DNA of 11,692 nucleotides from Antrodiella citrinella (GCA_004802725.1 SGPM01000568.1:1-11692), one strand, 5' to 3'. Shown: positions 1 through 8,665, counted from the stretch's first letter. The notes: generated from the letters alone by a model not told the origin. Program-made: numbers and translations.

Positions 1-855
1 AACAAACACAAGCCCAGGTAGCCCTCACCCGACTTGTACATTATATACTCTGGTAATTATCAGCCGACATCCGTTATCCCATACTCCCCATACCTGGGTC
101 ACTTCCGCTACACCGTGAAATACAGCCTAATCCACTGAACACGCCCTTTGTATCGCCCTTGAACATGAATTCTTTTGCTACATAGGAAAATAGGTAGCGT
201 CGTTGATTGACTTTCAATGTTCCATGGGGCGTTACCCCTTCATCGGATCCTTGAAGGTGGGCCCTGCATGTGGAGGAAGTTCAGCGTCGACTTCCGCTCG
301 CTTGACTTCTCTACTCAGAGCCACTTGACCTCCAAGCCTCCATTTCGACCTGTGTCGCCAGAGGTACGCTGCAACATCCGGATTGGTGTATTCAGTGAGT
401 TCCGTTTCATTATACTGATTGACTCTTTGTGTTGCAGTTTTATGTACTTGAGTCGCTGAGACTCGGAGCAAATTTCCCGCTCGGGGACATTGTACCAGCC
501 AGTTCATACGCTGCTACATTGACAGTTGTTCTGATAGTTCCCGTCTCAAACTCCTTGTCTTTCCGTCTTCATGTTAGTTTAGACATCGGGCATATCGTTT
601 CGGCATGACTGTATCACTTGATGAAGGTTTGAACGCTCTGTCAGCGGGATCCAGCGCTGGACGGCACCTGTAAAGCGTAGAAATTGCCCGTATCCTGTGA
701 GTTCTTGCCTTGTCCTCCTCCACGCTATCGCGTCCGGCATTGAAAATCTCGTAAAGGACACACACTACCTGGAGGTACGTACCAAGGCTTGCCAACTCGC
801 TTACTAGTACGGCCTATGGCGATGCGCTGATAACGCAGAATTCCTACAGGCAGTC
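1..855. other. Unassigned region left of the F-box-like gene
   Basis: No protein family was recognised here. The one structured signal is a possible 43-bp intron on the + strand at 395-437: GTGAGT donor, a CTGAT-type branch sequence, TTGCAG acceptor. Joining across it gives an open frame from about 329 to a stop at 606-608. That frame contains the stretches RYAATSGLVYS before the junction and FYVLESLRLGANFPLG after it. It could be the tail of an old gene. The opposite strand is also open over 232-507, so frame openness alone is poor evidence. A CTACAG just before the ATG at 856 could be the acceptor of a leader intron for the next gene. Confidence 0.3.
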
Positions 856-2152
856 ATGTCCGCACCCACATCATCCCGAGCCTCACCCTATCCATTCCTC
901 CACCACCCTCCCTACTAACCTTTTGGAGCGTGTTATCGACTTCCTCTCGAACTCTGCAGGCAGCAAGCGGAACTCTGCGCCTGTGCCCTCACATGCCGCG
1001 CGTTTCTCTCCATATCAAGGCCGTATCTCTTCCCCAGCCTTACACTCCAATCCCACGCCACTTTGAATGCGTATTTGTCCGCTGTTAATGACACGCCCGC
1101 CATGACAAGTAATGTCGGACTTCTGCACGTACGGAATGTCGGGCGGGACGCACAGGTGGATTGAACGTGGTCTATGGACGTTCCAGTACTCCTAGGTCCG
1201 CGGCTGCCAGTGGTTCGATTGAAAGAGCTTTGCATGGCTTGTTTGATCATAGACCCTGTCGAGATGTTCTTCACCTCTCTGTCGTTTGCATCCTTCAGCA
1301 AAGTGACGACGCTGGCGCTGTCGGGCCCTCTGTACCTGTCCTTGTACGACATGACACGAATGATCAGCTCGTTTCGATCACTGGATCATCTCACTGTCAA
1401 TTTGGATGGAATCCGGTGGATGCCGATCTCCCCACTGGCACTCAGAGGTCATCCGATAGACAACGGAGGAGTGGACAAGCTGTCCAAGTCCCTACGCCCT
1501 GCGTCGGAGTTGCAGCTGAAATCCCTCTCCATTCTGTCCATAGACGAACACCTCCCGGATTTCATCGAATGGATCGTGGAAAGTCCGTCCGTGACGACCC
1601 TTCATACCTGGTGGTTTGAATCCTGGGATGACACCGTACTGGAGCCAGTGGGGCGTTTGATCTCTGCGTGCGGGAGCGCTCTTCGAGACCTCACGTTGGA
1701 TTCTTGCTGTGGCGTAATGTCTCCTGTTGCTCTAGGTCGGTAGCTCTTGACTCGGAAAGAAACTTGTCAGTCTCAACTGCTCCTTGATTACGACCTTCAC
1801 AGGTCACATCGATCTGTCCTTGAATATGGGTCTTCAAAGGCTATATTTGCCTCACGTTTATACATCCGACGTGCAAGCAATCACCGTATGCATATCCTCG
1901 ATAACATCTACACATCTCTCGTCGCTCTCTATACGGCTTTTCTCATCTCCTATCATTCGCCTCGATGTCCCTGAGTGTGAGCACGATCTTGAAAAGCTAC
2001 TTACCTCCAAGGGTTTCCTAATCTTGGCGAACGTGGAGGCAGTATGTGGCTGGACGATGACACCAGGAACGACGCACGTCCTGAAGAGGATGTTCCCCAG
2101 TCTACACCAACGAGGCGTGCTCAAAACCGATGTGATGAGGCCTTTCCGATAG
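856..2152 (+). pseudogene. F-box/leucine-rich-type protein gene, frame-disrupted
   Basis: Conceptual reading starts at ATG 856 (MSAPTSS, frame 1). The F-box-like core LPTNLLERVIDFL (908 on) is in frame 2. From about 961-973 the reading returns to frame 1 with CACALTCRAFLSISRPYLF, the usual second half of basidiomycete F-box-like N-termini. Frame 1 is then cut by TGA at 1162-1164 and reopens to about 1735 with leucine-rich text such as KVTTLALSGPLYLSLYDM and SFRSLDHLTVNLDG. A probable 67-bp intron at 1736-1802 (GTCGGT donor, TTCACAG acceptor) joins in phase to GHIDLSLNMGLQRLYLP and ends RGVLKTDVMRPFR with TAG at 2150-2152. F-box proteins recruit substrates to SCF ubiquitin ligases, and many basidiomycete ones are lineage-specific. 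The family call rests on pattern recognition. Two opposite frame changes within about 60 bp plus one nonsense codon suggest a pseudogene. Indel errors in the assembly are an alternative, because everything after 1165 still reads well. Confidence 0.62.
1736..1802 (+). other. Predicted intron in the F-box-like gene
   Basis: A 67-bp GT-AG interval that removes the in-frame TAG at 1741-1743. It joins GG and GT into a glycine codon, moving the reading from frame 1 to the long frame-2 extension ending at 2152. The donor GTCGGT is weak; the pyrimidine-rich acceptor CTTCACAG is good. The sense of the protein on both sides (VALG then HIDLSLN) supports the join. Confidence 0.6.
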
Positions 2153-2226
2153 CGAGTAGTGTTCGTTAGCGCAATCTCAAGGAACACTGACGCGTTAATT
2201 TTCATGGAAGCATGATCAAATGCTGA

Positions 2227-2380
2227 CAACGTGGACTAGGATACTTGGAAGCACCTCAGTATTTGAGAAGAGAAACAAATATTTTTGTAGTGGGAGGAGA
2301 AACATGGGAACGCTTCAGAGGCGACATCGTAGTGCTACCACCTGCTCCTACAACACCCAGAGAAATAGAAGATNTGAATC
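2227..2380 (+). pseudogene. Coding-like fragment between convergent genes, family unknown
   Basis: After TGA at 2224 this frame stays open to TGA at 2440-2442, crossing ambiguous bases. The part before the Ns reads like real protein: APQYLRRETNIFVVGGETW, then ERFRGDIVVLPPAPTTPREIED. An AG at 2238-2239 could be a splice acceptor. It lies 3' of the F-box-like gene and may be the last exon of another decayed + strand gene. I cannot name the family. Beyond 2400 the frame is the antisense of the CBM1 exon and should not be trusted. Confidence 0.25.
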
Positions 2381-2894
2381 NANNTGGACANCTTTNNNCT
2401 TTACAGGCACTGGCTGTAGTANGNGTTGAGGACCTGGCATGAGAAGCCAGTTGCGCAGACGGAGGGGCCGGCGTAGCCAATACCACCACTGTAGATATCA
2501 TGAGTATCCGCGAACGAAGTANAGAACGAAACAAGCTAACCATTGACCGTAGTGGGTTTGCGTGGCGGCGGGAGGGNTAGGACCGGTCGTGGGGGTACCG
2601 CCTGTAGGTCCTGAGGTAGGAGGCACCGTGGGGCTTCCAGNGCCGTTGCTGTTGAACGTAGACCCTATGGGNCCGAACTTGATGTTGGAGAACGTCACAG
2701 CCGCGTTCGCAGCTGAGCTCTCCACGTCCGAGGGCACACCGGAAGTCGTAGCGCAGCTGCCACGAGCAACACCGGGGGAGGCCGCGGTCGCATCGGCGGG
2801 GTAGTCCGAGTCCAACCAGAGCATGTTCGCAGCGTAGTCGTCCCAGATCGACAACACCAGCACCACTCCCTGTGCAAACGACGCGCCTATCTGN
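2374..2894. other. Cluster of 15 ambiguous bases (N)
   Basis: All Ns in the window lie here: 2374, 2381, 2383, 2384, 2391, 2396-2398, 2422, 2424, 2522, 2577, 2641, 2672 and 2894. Within the cellobiohydrolase coding region they affect residues 370 (AAN, Lys or Asn), 444 (GGN, always Gly), 455 (NCT), 476 (ANC) and 510 (NCN). One lies in intron 3 and the rest in the 3' flank. None breaks the reading frame. Isolated single Ns fit unresolved base calls between alleles or near-identical paralogues better than a scaffold gap. Confidence 0.9.
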
Positions 2895-4120
2895 TTCAAT
2901 CCACCCTGGTTCGCAAACAGGTCTGTGTCACCGAACACCGACTTCTGCTCCGTGCAGAACTCGTCCGTGATCGAGTCGAACGCATCGATCCCGGGGATGT
3001 TGACCTTGCTGTTCTGGATCACCTTGTTGTTCTGCACGTACAGACGGCGGATCTCAGAGAGAGTGCCGGTGGTCGTGTTGTCGTTGGTCAGGAACTGGGT
3101 GACGACGGTGAACGGCTTGGTGGTGTCGACGGTGAGACCGGCGCCGTAGAAGGAGGTGTCTCCCATGCGGAATGAGTTGAAATCGCATCCAGCGGGGTCG
3201 CAGATGCCGGTGGTGCCACCAGAGCAGGCGTCACCCGTGCACACGGCGAGACCGTTGGCGGCGCAAGGGTGGGGAGTGAAGGCGGCAGCCATGGAGTTGG
3301 CCTCCCAGACATCCATCTCGTTGCAGCAAGCTCCCATTGCACCTGTGCCGGAGTTGGCAGAGTTGGAGTCGCCGGTCCATCCGACGACGTTGGCCTAGGG
3401 AGAGAGGACGTGTTAATGTCAGCTTGGCGTTCAGCTAAGACTCAGAAATACTCACTTGACCGTTGATGAACTTCAAGTCCTTGGGGCACTGCGAGTCGCA
3501 GTAGCCGGTACCGTACTTGGCACCCGCCTTGTTGTTCGGGAACTGCGACAACCCTCCGTCGGCGGCCATCTCGGAGAAGTAGAGGGCACCGTTGAGACCG
3601 CAAGGGAGGTTGGAGACGTCGACGTCAAAGGTGAACTCCTGGTTGAGGAGCTTGAATATCTCGTACTCGGTGTCTGACTGCATGAGGTACAGACGAGAGC
3701 CGACATTCTTGTTGGCGCCGTTGGTAACGAAGTCGAGCTTCAGCGAGGAGCCAGTGGTGGTGACCCCGTAGGTACCCTCGTAATCGGCACCGTCAAGAGC
3801 GCAGTTCTGTGCGCACGTCGTCGCGTCGGGGCACAAGGTCGCGTCCCAGGTGTTTCCGGTGTAGCAGTTGGTGTAGCCGCTGTGGAAGATGATTTGAGTG
3901 AGATATACTGTGTTCGTATTGCAGGAGGTACATACGTAGTAGTGTGGAGCCAGCGCCAGTTGGCGTCGAGGACGACTTTGCCGTTGTTGGTGGTACATGT
4001 GCCGGAGGCGGCGCACGTCTGCCAGGTGAGGGGCGGGTGTACCTCAGCGGTCTGGGTACCGACCTGCTGGGCATATGCCACAGCGAGGGATGTGAGAGTA
4101 AGGAGAGCCGCACGATGCAT
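2401..4120 (-). CDS. cbh1: GH7 cellobiohydrolase with C-terminal CBM1
   Basis: Secreted GH7 enzyme; the family releases cellobiose from cellulose chain ends by a retaining mechanism. Exons 4120-3936, 3879-3456, 3394-2541 and 2488-2401 sum to 1551 nt, 516 residues, a usual size for the family. All introns (56, 61 and 52 bp) are GT-AG. Residues 1-18 are a signal peptide ([18 protein letters not shown]), which decides the start over an ATG 36 nt upstream. The catalytic domain spans about 19-450. It has the NEMDVWEAN motif with E229 (nucleophile), D231 and E234 (acid/base), precursor numbering, plus TPHPC (H245) and MLWLDS (W396), as in Trichoderma Cel7A. A Pro/Thr/Gly linker covers about 454-481. 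The CBM1 (484-516) has four cysteines (C488, C499, C505, C515) and aromatics Y485, Y511, Y512 for binding crystalline cellulose. Intron 3 splits the codon for C488. White-rot fungi carry several GH7 paralogues, so the symbol is generic. Five coding codons contain N. Confidence 0.97.
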
Positions 4121-4122
4121 GG

Positions 4123-4182
4123 CTAGTACTACAGGAACGTCAAGATGGGATCTCACGGATTGTTTCTCAGATGATGACTTAC
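4123..4182 (-). other. Probable 5'-leader intron of the cellobiohydrolase
   Basis: On the minus strand a perfect GTAAGT donor begins at 4182. CTAG at 4126-4123 ends two bases before the ATG, giving a 60-bp intron; TGTAG ending at 4129 gives 54 bp. CTTGACG is a plausible branch site. Size and signals match the coding introns. Splicing would remove the upstream in-frame ATG at 4156-4154, which supports initiation at 4120. Confidence 0.6.
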
Positions 4183-4260
4183 GAGGAGAGGGAGCTTGAG
4201 TTGGTCAAAGTACTTGAGGCTGTTGTTGTGCTGTTTGATTCTGAAGGTAGTGTGGTACAC

Positions 4261-4266
4261 TTTATA
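4261..4266 (-). promoter_or_regulatory. TATA box of the cellobiohydrolase gene
   Basis: The minus strand reads TATAAA here, 141 bp upstream of the ATG at 4120. This places transcription start near 4230-4235 and leaves a leader of about 110 nt before splicing. I saw no convincing cluster of carbon-catabolite repressor sites close upstream; single matches near 4719 and 4752 are too short to count. Confidence 0.6.
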
Positions 4267-5784
4267 CAAATCTCGCATCTCGTTCGAGATATAACGAAAT
4301 GATGCACGCGTTGTCGATGCGACCGCTCTCCGTCACAACGGTACCGCTGCTAGCCAATCTTCCATCGCATTCCAACGTATATCCAACGATAACCCGATTC
4401 CGGCCCATAGTCGCTCGTAAACGCAACGCACGAGTTGGCGTGTTTGACAGGCATGTGCGCAAGATATGAGGCTGCCATAGTGCGCTTCATTGTAGGTGAC
4501 AGCGTACGATAAGAACAGAGACCTAGGGATGCTCGGGTGGACCGACAAAATGCCGAGCTGGTGCTTCCCGAGTACCAAAAGTGGCATACCCGTGACGAAC
4601 TTGACTGGGAGATGCGGGAAGTATCATCAGCAATTTTTATGGATCATGTAGACGGAAGACATACTCTTGGCTGGATCTGGTTGAGAAGACGTTCGAAGAC
4701 GCTGAATGTCTTGGCATTGCGGAGGATGTTGGACACTAGGTCTGGGCATTACTCCGCTCTGTGATGGTGGAACCGTATATTATATTCACCTGCGGTCCTG
4801 TCCAATCCCATAATCGCTGCTTGAGCAGCCAAAAGAACGTCACGGCATCGTCTCCGTGGACAAGAGGACTGAGCCCGGCTGTATGTGAGGCCTTCGACTC
4901 GGAACTTTGGCCACAAGACTTGAGCCAAAGAGGCGAGTGACCAGCATCCTTCCAATCTGAAGGTGTCAGCCAAGATTTGCCAGATATTTCCGCACTATGC
5001 GTCATGAGTCCGGGAATAGGACGAGCTCGATGATTCGGTGGCAGAAGTTTTAGTACAGCTGCACTGTGGCACAGATCATCATCCGCAAACTTGCTGAAAA
5101 ACGTCTCAGCTCAATGCATTCCAACGATATGCAATACGTACTACACAGCCGCTATGGCATGTCCGTATTATGTTTGAAGCCAGTGTTGAACAAGTGCGGG
5201 TTCAAGTTCACTTGCCAGCAGCACAAATGAGAACGGTGGTAAAACTTCTAAAAGATTGATCGATCACCAGGTCCAGCGCTCCGTCGCATCTGAGGCGGGC
5301 GCCTGGTCATCCAAGATTCACAGAATGATATACGAAGGACAGTTCAAAGAGAGGTGCATGTGAGAATTCATATACTACGCTAACTTTCCACCCATTGTCT
5401 ATTTCACTCGCTCTGCGTCTTCAGAGTAATTTTCTGTGGCGACATCATGATGCTGGACTATATCCGAGTCATCGCCAAGTTCGTAGCGACTCCGACCCCA
5501 AGCCCAATACTTCTACATCAGTGGAATACAAAAGGCCGCGCAACTATTGATATGTCGCAGTACAGACTACTAATAATTATTCTGAGCTCGAGCTTTCGTT
5601 CAATTTCACAAAGACCCACTAGCCTCCAGAATGTTATGGTACCTGCTTCCACTGGGATTAAATTCGACAAGCTCCGAGCGTGGTACTACCTACAGTAGCT
5701 TCGTGTCATCACGAAAAAGACTATGAGTCTCAAAGGAAGTTCATCAGAAACTCCAACTGACGACGCTAACATTTGAGATGAGTA
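4267..5784. other. Intergenic region, upstream of the cellobiohydrolase
   Basis: No gene was identified in about 1.5 kb. The part nearest 4267 is promoter DNA of the minus-strand cellobiohydrolase; the part nearest 5784 is 3' flank of the secreted repeat protein. A + strand open frame at 4537-4764 contains GRHTLGWIWL, faintly like a motif I associate with proteins near basidiomycete transposons, but it lacks a start and a domain. A minus-strand frame over 4736-5005 is open in two registers without recognisable content. ACCAGG and CCTGGT near 5257 and 5310 form only a weak, distant inverted pair. Confidence 0.5.
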
Positions 5785-6555
5785 TCAATCAAGTCTTTGT
5801 GGCAGCAGTGGGTAGTTCATTAGACTCACATGTTGTTGGCTCATGGTTGCAGCGTGAAGCCGGGTGAAAGTTTCGGCAGGACTATGACTACCTGCCCAAC
5901 TCGCGTGTCCAATAGCCATCCGTTCGTCTAGCCTTCCTCTCCTGCCGTGAGGAAGGTGGGGAACATCGTTTATAACTCGGGAATCAGGTTTACGGTGCTG
6001 AGCCGTATACAACAATGTCTCCCGCGTCTCCAGGCCCTCCCTCCTGTCATGAGGGAGGTGAGGGACATTGTCGATAATCCGTGGGTCAGGGTTGCGATAT
6101 TGAGCCGCATCGAACAACGTCTCTCGCGCCTCCATTTTCACGTGTGAGTTATGAGCAATCGGATCGTTTCCACCTTGACAACCCCCACCCCCCTTGGAAT
6201 GATGGCGAGCCTCGAGCGGATTCATGCCACCGTACCGTGCCTCCACTATCTCGCGTCTGTGGGCCGGACCAATTGGAGTGCCTCCACCTCCACAACTACC
6301 GACTCCTGTACCGCCGGAGCCGGGGGATGTGGGGTTGCCCGTTGGTCCCGACTTGGAATGACCACGAGCCTCGAACATGTTCAGGTCGCGTCCGTATTGA
6401 GCACGAAGGAACCATTCGTCGGGCGTGATGCCTGCGTGGGCTTGAGCACGCAGGCTGAGTGAAGGGTGGAATTGAGAACTAATGCGAGCCTGAGGAGTGG
6501 CAAGCACTTGGGAGGCGGCGGTGACAGCCAAAATGAGGAGGGTGAAGGTGCGCAT
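5785..6555 (-). CDS. Secreted modular repeat precursor with dibasic sites
   Basis: An open frame of 256 residues. The start at 6555 is chosen because MRTFTLLILAVTAASQVLA is a clear signal peptide (cleavage near A19); the 54-residue in-frame extension upstream starts at the donor of a probable leader intron. Modules: two Gly-rich units each opening with EARxHSK and carrying one Cys (62-101 with C88; 115-140 with C126), then two tandem 34-residue units (142-175 and 176-209) sharing EAR/ETR, ETL, AQ, PD and VPHLPHxRR. RR pairs at 100-101, 171-172 and 205-206 each follow a His within two residues (AHRR, HDRR, HGRR) and suit Kex2-type cleavage in the Golgi. A GTGAGT at 5829 may start a last intron ending at 5766 or 5757. 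Using 5766 replaces the tail after H242 with RRQLEFLMNFL, adding another HRR, and moves the stop to 5732-5730. It resembles fungal Kex2-processed repeat proteins in layout; function unknown. Confidence 0.8.
   Translation of the reverse strand: MRTFTLLILAVTAASQVLATPQARISSQFHPSLSLRAQAHAGITPDEWFLRAQYGRDLNMFEARGHSKSGPTGNPTSPGSGGTGVGSCGGGGTPIGPAHRREIVEARYGGMNPLEARHHSKGGGGCQGGNDPIAHNSHVKMEARETLFDAAQYRNPDPRIIDNVPHLPHDRREGLETRETLLYTAQHRKPDSRVINDVPHLPHGRRGRLDERMAIGHASWAGSHSPAETFTRLHAATMSQQHVSLMNYPLLPQRLD
5929..6132 (-). repeat. Tandem duplication of a 102-bp coding unit
   Basis: Unit A is 6132-6031 and unit B is 6030-5929, directly adjacent. Each encodes 34 residues; 21 of 34 positions are identical by eye. 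The most conserved part is VPHLPH followed by x-R-R; differences concentrate around FDA/LYT and IIDN/VIND. The repeat keeps frame and dibasic site, so it multiplies a potential peptide unit. Confidence 0.9.
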
Positions 6556-6654
6556 TGTCGTACAGGTTATCGAAATGAAATGAAGTGTGTGGAAAGGTCG
6601 TGAAGAATGTCGTGCAAAAATTTGAGTGGATCGAAGGAAGCGAGATACAAATGG

Positions 6655-6717
6655 CTGGTTAAGATGCACCGCGGCCGTGAGTAAAATGCGTGAATATTGG
6701 GGATATTCTGTACTCAC
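6655..6717 (-). other. Probable 5'-leader intron of the secreted repeat precursor
   Basis: GTGAGT at 6717-6712 and CCAG ending at 6655 define a 63-bp intron with a CTTAAC branch-like sequence a few bases before the acceptor. It lies 99 nt upstream of the ATG at 6555. The long open frame begins exactly at this donor, so its extra N-terminal residues are probably leader, not protein. Confidence 0.55.
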
Positions 6718-6780
6718 AGACCAGCACCAAGATTTGAGTCAAAAATAGACTGAAGGGTTGTATCAACGACTACACCGACA

Positions 6781-6789
6781 TTATATATA
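6781..6789 (-). promoter_or_regulatory. TATA box of the secreted repeat precursor gene
   Basis: The minus strand reads TATATATAA, about 226 bp upstream of the ATG at 6555. With the 63-bp leader intron removed, the mature leader would be roughly 130 nt. No competing TATA element was seen closer to the ATG. Confidence 0.55.
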
Positions 6790-8181
6790 CACCGATTCTT
6801 GAGTCTTGACATCATCGAGAATGTTTGCACATCACGTTCCGACTGAAATCAGATGGCAACACTTTGAAATCAGTCAACATATTCATTATGGACTCCAAAC
6901 GTGGATCTGAAGGGGTAGGATCAAACGCTCGCTGCAGTGTGCCCTAGTAACAAGATATTGAACTTGGCAATTACCTTCCCATTCCTGCCAAAGGCGGTGG
7001 TGAATATGATGAAAAGGGGCCCGATCCGAAGAGACCATCGTAGGGCAGCCAACAATCAAGAGAATGCATTAACATCTGCTTTCCAAAGATACTCGATGTC
7101 TGACGAGCATGTGGCAGGCGTGGTAGCCACAGATCTGTTGCAAAGTGGTGAATCCCAACTCTTGAGCCTGGATGACGACGAACACACCTCGGTACATTGA
7201 TGATACCCGCATGCCTATGCAGAAACTTCCTATATTTACTTCATATGAATCGATCCAGTAGCAGGAGATTGAAAAGGCTTGCCAAGGAGAGTCGCGATTG
7301 ACGTACAGTACATGACGGCGCGGAACAACAGTGCAGGCGCCTAGAACTACATCGACGAGCAGATAAGATAAGATGATGAAGAGCGGCGAATTACATTCAT
7401 ACTTATCCACCACAGAACATATACATAGCTGAAGCTACTAGGAAACAACATTTCTATTCGTTTTCCATTGGTCGCGTTAAATTCTATCTCCCGGACACGA
7501 CTCAGAGCAGCGAATCCCGCGAGCAAACTGGATGTCCTGGCGGAAGGTACTGCGAACTTGATGAACAGAGTTGGACGGGGTAAGGATATTGGAAAGGGGG
7601 AGACGTGCTCGTCGAGGCTGGATGGCCCGGATGAAACAGAGCCGTTCAGTAGATGTTACACCCGCCTCCTCTTCACTGCGGCCCAACAAGGTGCGCTCGA
7701 TATCGCTGTCTATCAGACCTTCATATACCTCCTTGCTGACCATTTCGTCGGACACTCCGCCCTTTGAGCGCATTGAGTATCATCACGACATTACTCCAAG
7801 TTATCTTGGAAGACGCCGGCCTGATGCCAGGGTGCGAATCTGTTCGAACAGGGTCACAGGTTGGTAACCGGGTCCATCCCTATACAGCAACATCCACAGA
7901 CGTCCACTCTTGTCTTCGAGTGATGTTCTTCATTATGGAACGTCGAAAAAGTATTTATCCCGGATCCATCGCGATTCGTGGATTTTTCAGTCGGTTGGAC
8001 TCGGACCCGCTCACTCTCTCTGGCCATGGAAGGACGTGCGCATACCAACGCGGCGACTTCGAGCTTTAGGCCTGCTTTGAAGCATTGATTGCCCTGGCTC
8101 TTGATTGTCCGCCACAGTCAACGGACCCGACGGAGGAAGCTCGGTGGGGATAAATTCAACAAAGGTTAATTTAGTGTCCTG
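6790..8181. other. Unassigned region
   Basis: About 1.4 kb without a gene I can support. Open frames of roughly 90-115 codons occur on both strands (for example 7069-7413 minus, 7468-7767 plus, 7477-7773 minus, 7764-8069 plus), often opposite each other, as expected by chance. None shows a known domain, a signal peptide or a convincing chain of introns. The part near 6790-7000 probably holds upstream promoter DNA of the minus-strand secreted gene. Confidence 0.4.
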
Positions 8182-8197
8182 TATATATATATAAAAG
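8182..8197 (+). promoter_or_regulatory. (TA)n tract ending in TATAAAAG, TATA-like element
   Basis: Six TA units run into TATAAAAG, a strong TATA match on the + strand. It lies about 110 bp before the ATG at 8302 that opens the fragment downstream. It could be that gene's old promoter, or merely a dinucleotide repeat. Confidence 0.4.
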
Positions 8198-8301
8198 GCA
8201 GTAAAATTAGGATTGGCTGTCGAGATGCTTAAATTCCCCACCAGATCGAAATCTCATCAAATTGAGTGCCACATCGGGGGCCGGAATGGCTTCTCCCGGC
8301 G

Positions 8302-8665
8302 ATGGCGCACTTGAGCAAAGACACCAAAAACTTACATAACAGCTTATGGTCTGACGCGGGACATTCCGTCCCTCGTGCTCAACGCGTTGAGCCAAAAGTG
8401 GACGAAGTTTGTGTCTTCATTCGATGGGGCAACATGTACGGTGTCGGGCTTCAGAGGTTCAGCCTTTCAGGATTTGAAGAAGACCTGACTGAGGCGTATG
8501 TTATGGGACCATATGACAAGCTGAAGCTCTCCGTCCAATGGTGATTCGTCTTCTTTCAACTCAAGCGTTTCCTGCTAAGCTCAACTTGGAAATAGGTTCA
8601 GTCGCGTTTGGATTCAATTTGAACGCCATGAGCATATGACGCGAAGAAAGCGCGCAGCAAGATAG
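8302..8665 (+). pseudogene. Decayed basidiomycete gene fragment, family unnamed
   Basis: Reading from ATG 8302 gives MAHLSKDTKNLHNSL and then a protein-like core, VCVFIRWGNMYGVGLQRF and FEEDLTEAYVMGPYDKLKL. A 55-bp intron at 8541-8595 (GTGATT donor, CTAAG/CTCAAC branch-like sequences, ATAG acceptor) joins TG and G into Trp and continues FSRVWIQFERHEHMTRR to TAG at 8663-8665. Related text then continues in other frames: IVREDFLLF near 8664-8690 and DYTTHLKFAGWF at about 8752-8787. I believe this is an orphan family repeated in polypore genomes, but I cannot name it. The stop and frame changes suggest a broken copy. The intact membrane-protein gene begins 408 bp further right. Confidence 0.35.

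Noticed and set aside
232..507. Minus-strand 91-codon open frame opposite the intron-like signal at 395-437.
   Set aside because: No recognisable family, no intron chain and no promoter; it looks like a chance frame.
2562..4199. Plus-strand open frames across the cellobiohydrolase.
   Set aside because: GC-rich codon use in the real gene leaves its opposite strand open; none resembles a protein family.
4537..4764. Plus-strand open frame containing GRHTLGWIWL, faintly like proteins found near basidiomycete transposons.
   Set aside because: One short motif match from memory, no ATG at the frame start, no domain, and no terminal repeats nearby. Not enough to call a transposon relic.
5255..5315. 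ACCAGG and CCTGGT pair as a possible hairpin or element end.
   Set aside because: Six-base arms about 45 bp apart with unmatched flanks; no target-site duplication or open frame nearby.
5947..6462. Several plus-strand open frames across the secreted precursor gene.
   Set aside because: They are antisense shadows of the Gly/Arg-rich, duplicated coding sequence and have no features of their own.
6555..6717. N-terminal extension of 54 residues on the secreted repeat precursor.
   Set aside because: It places a good signal peptide in the interior of the protein and starts exactly at a GTGAGT donor, so it is better explained as spliced leader.
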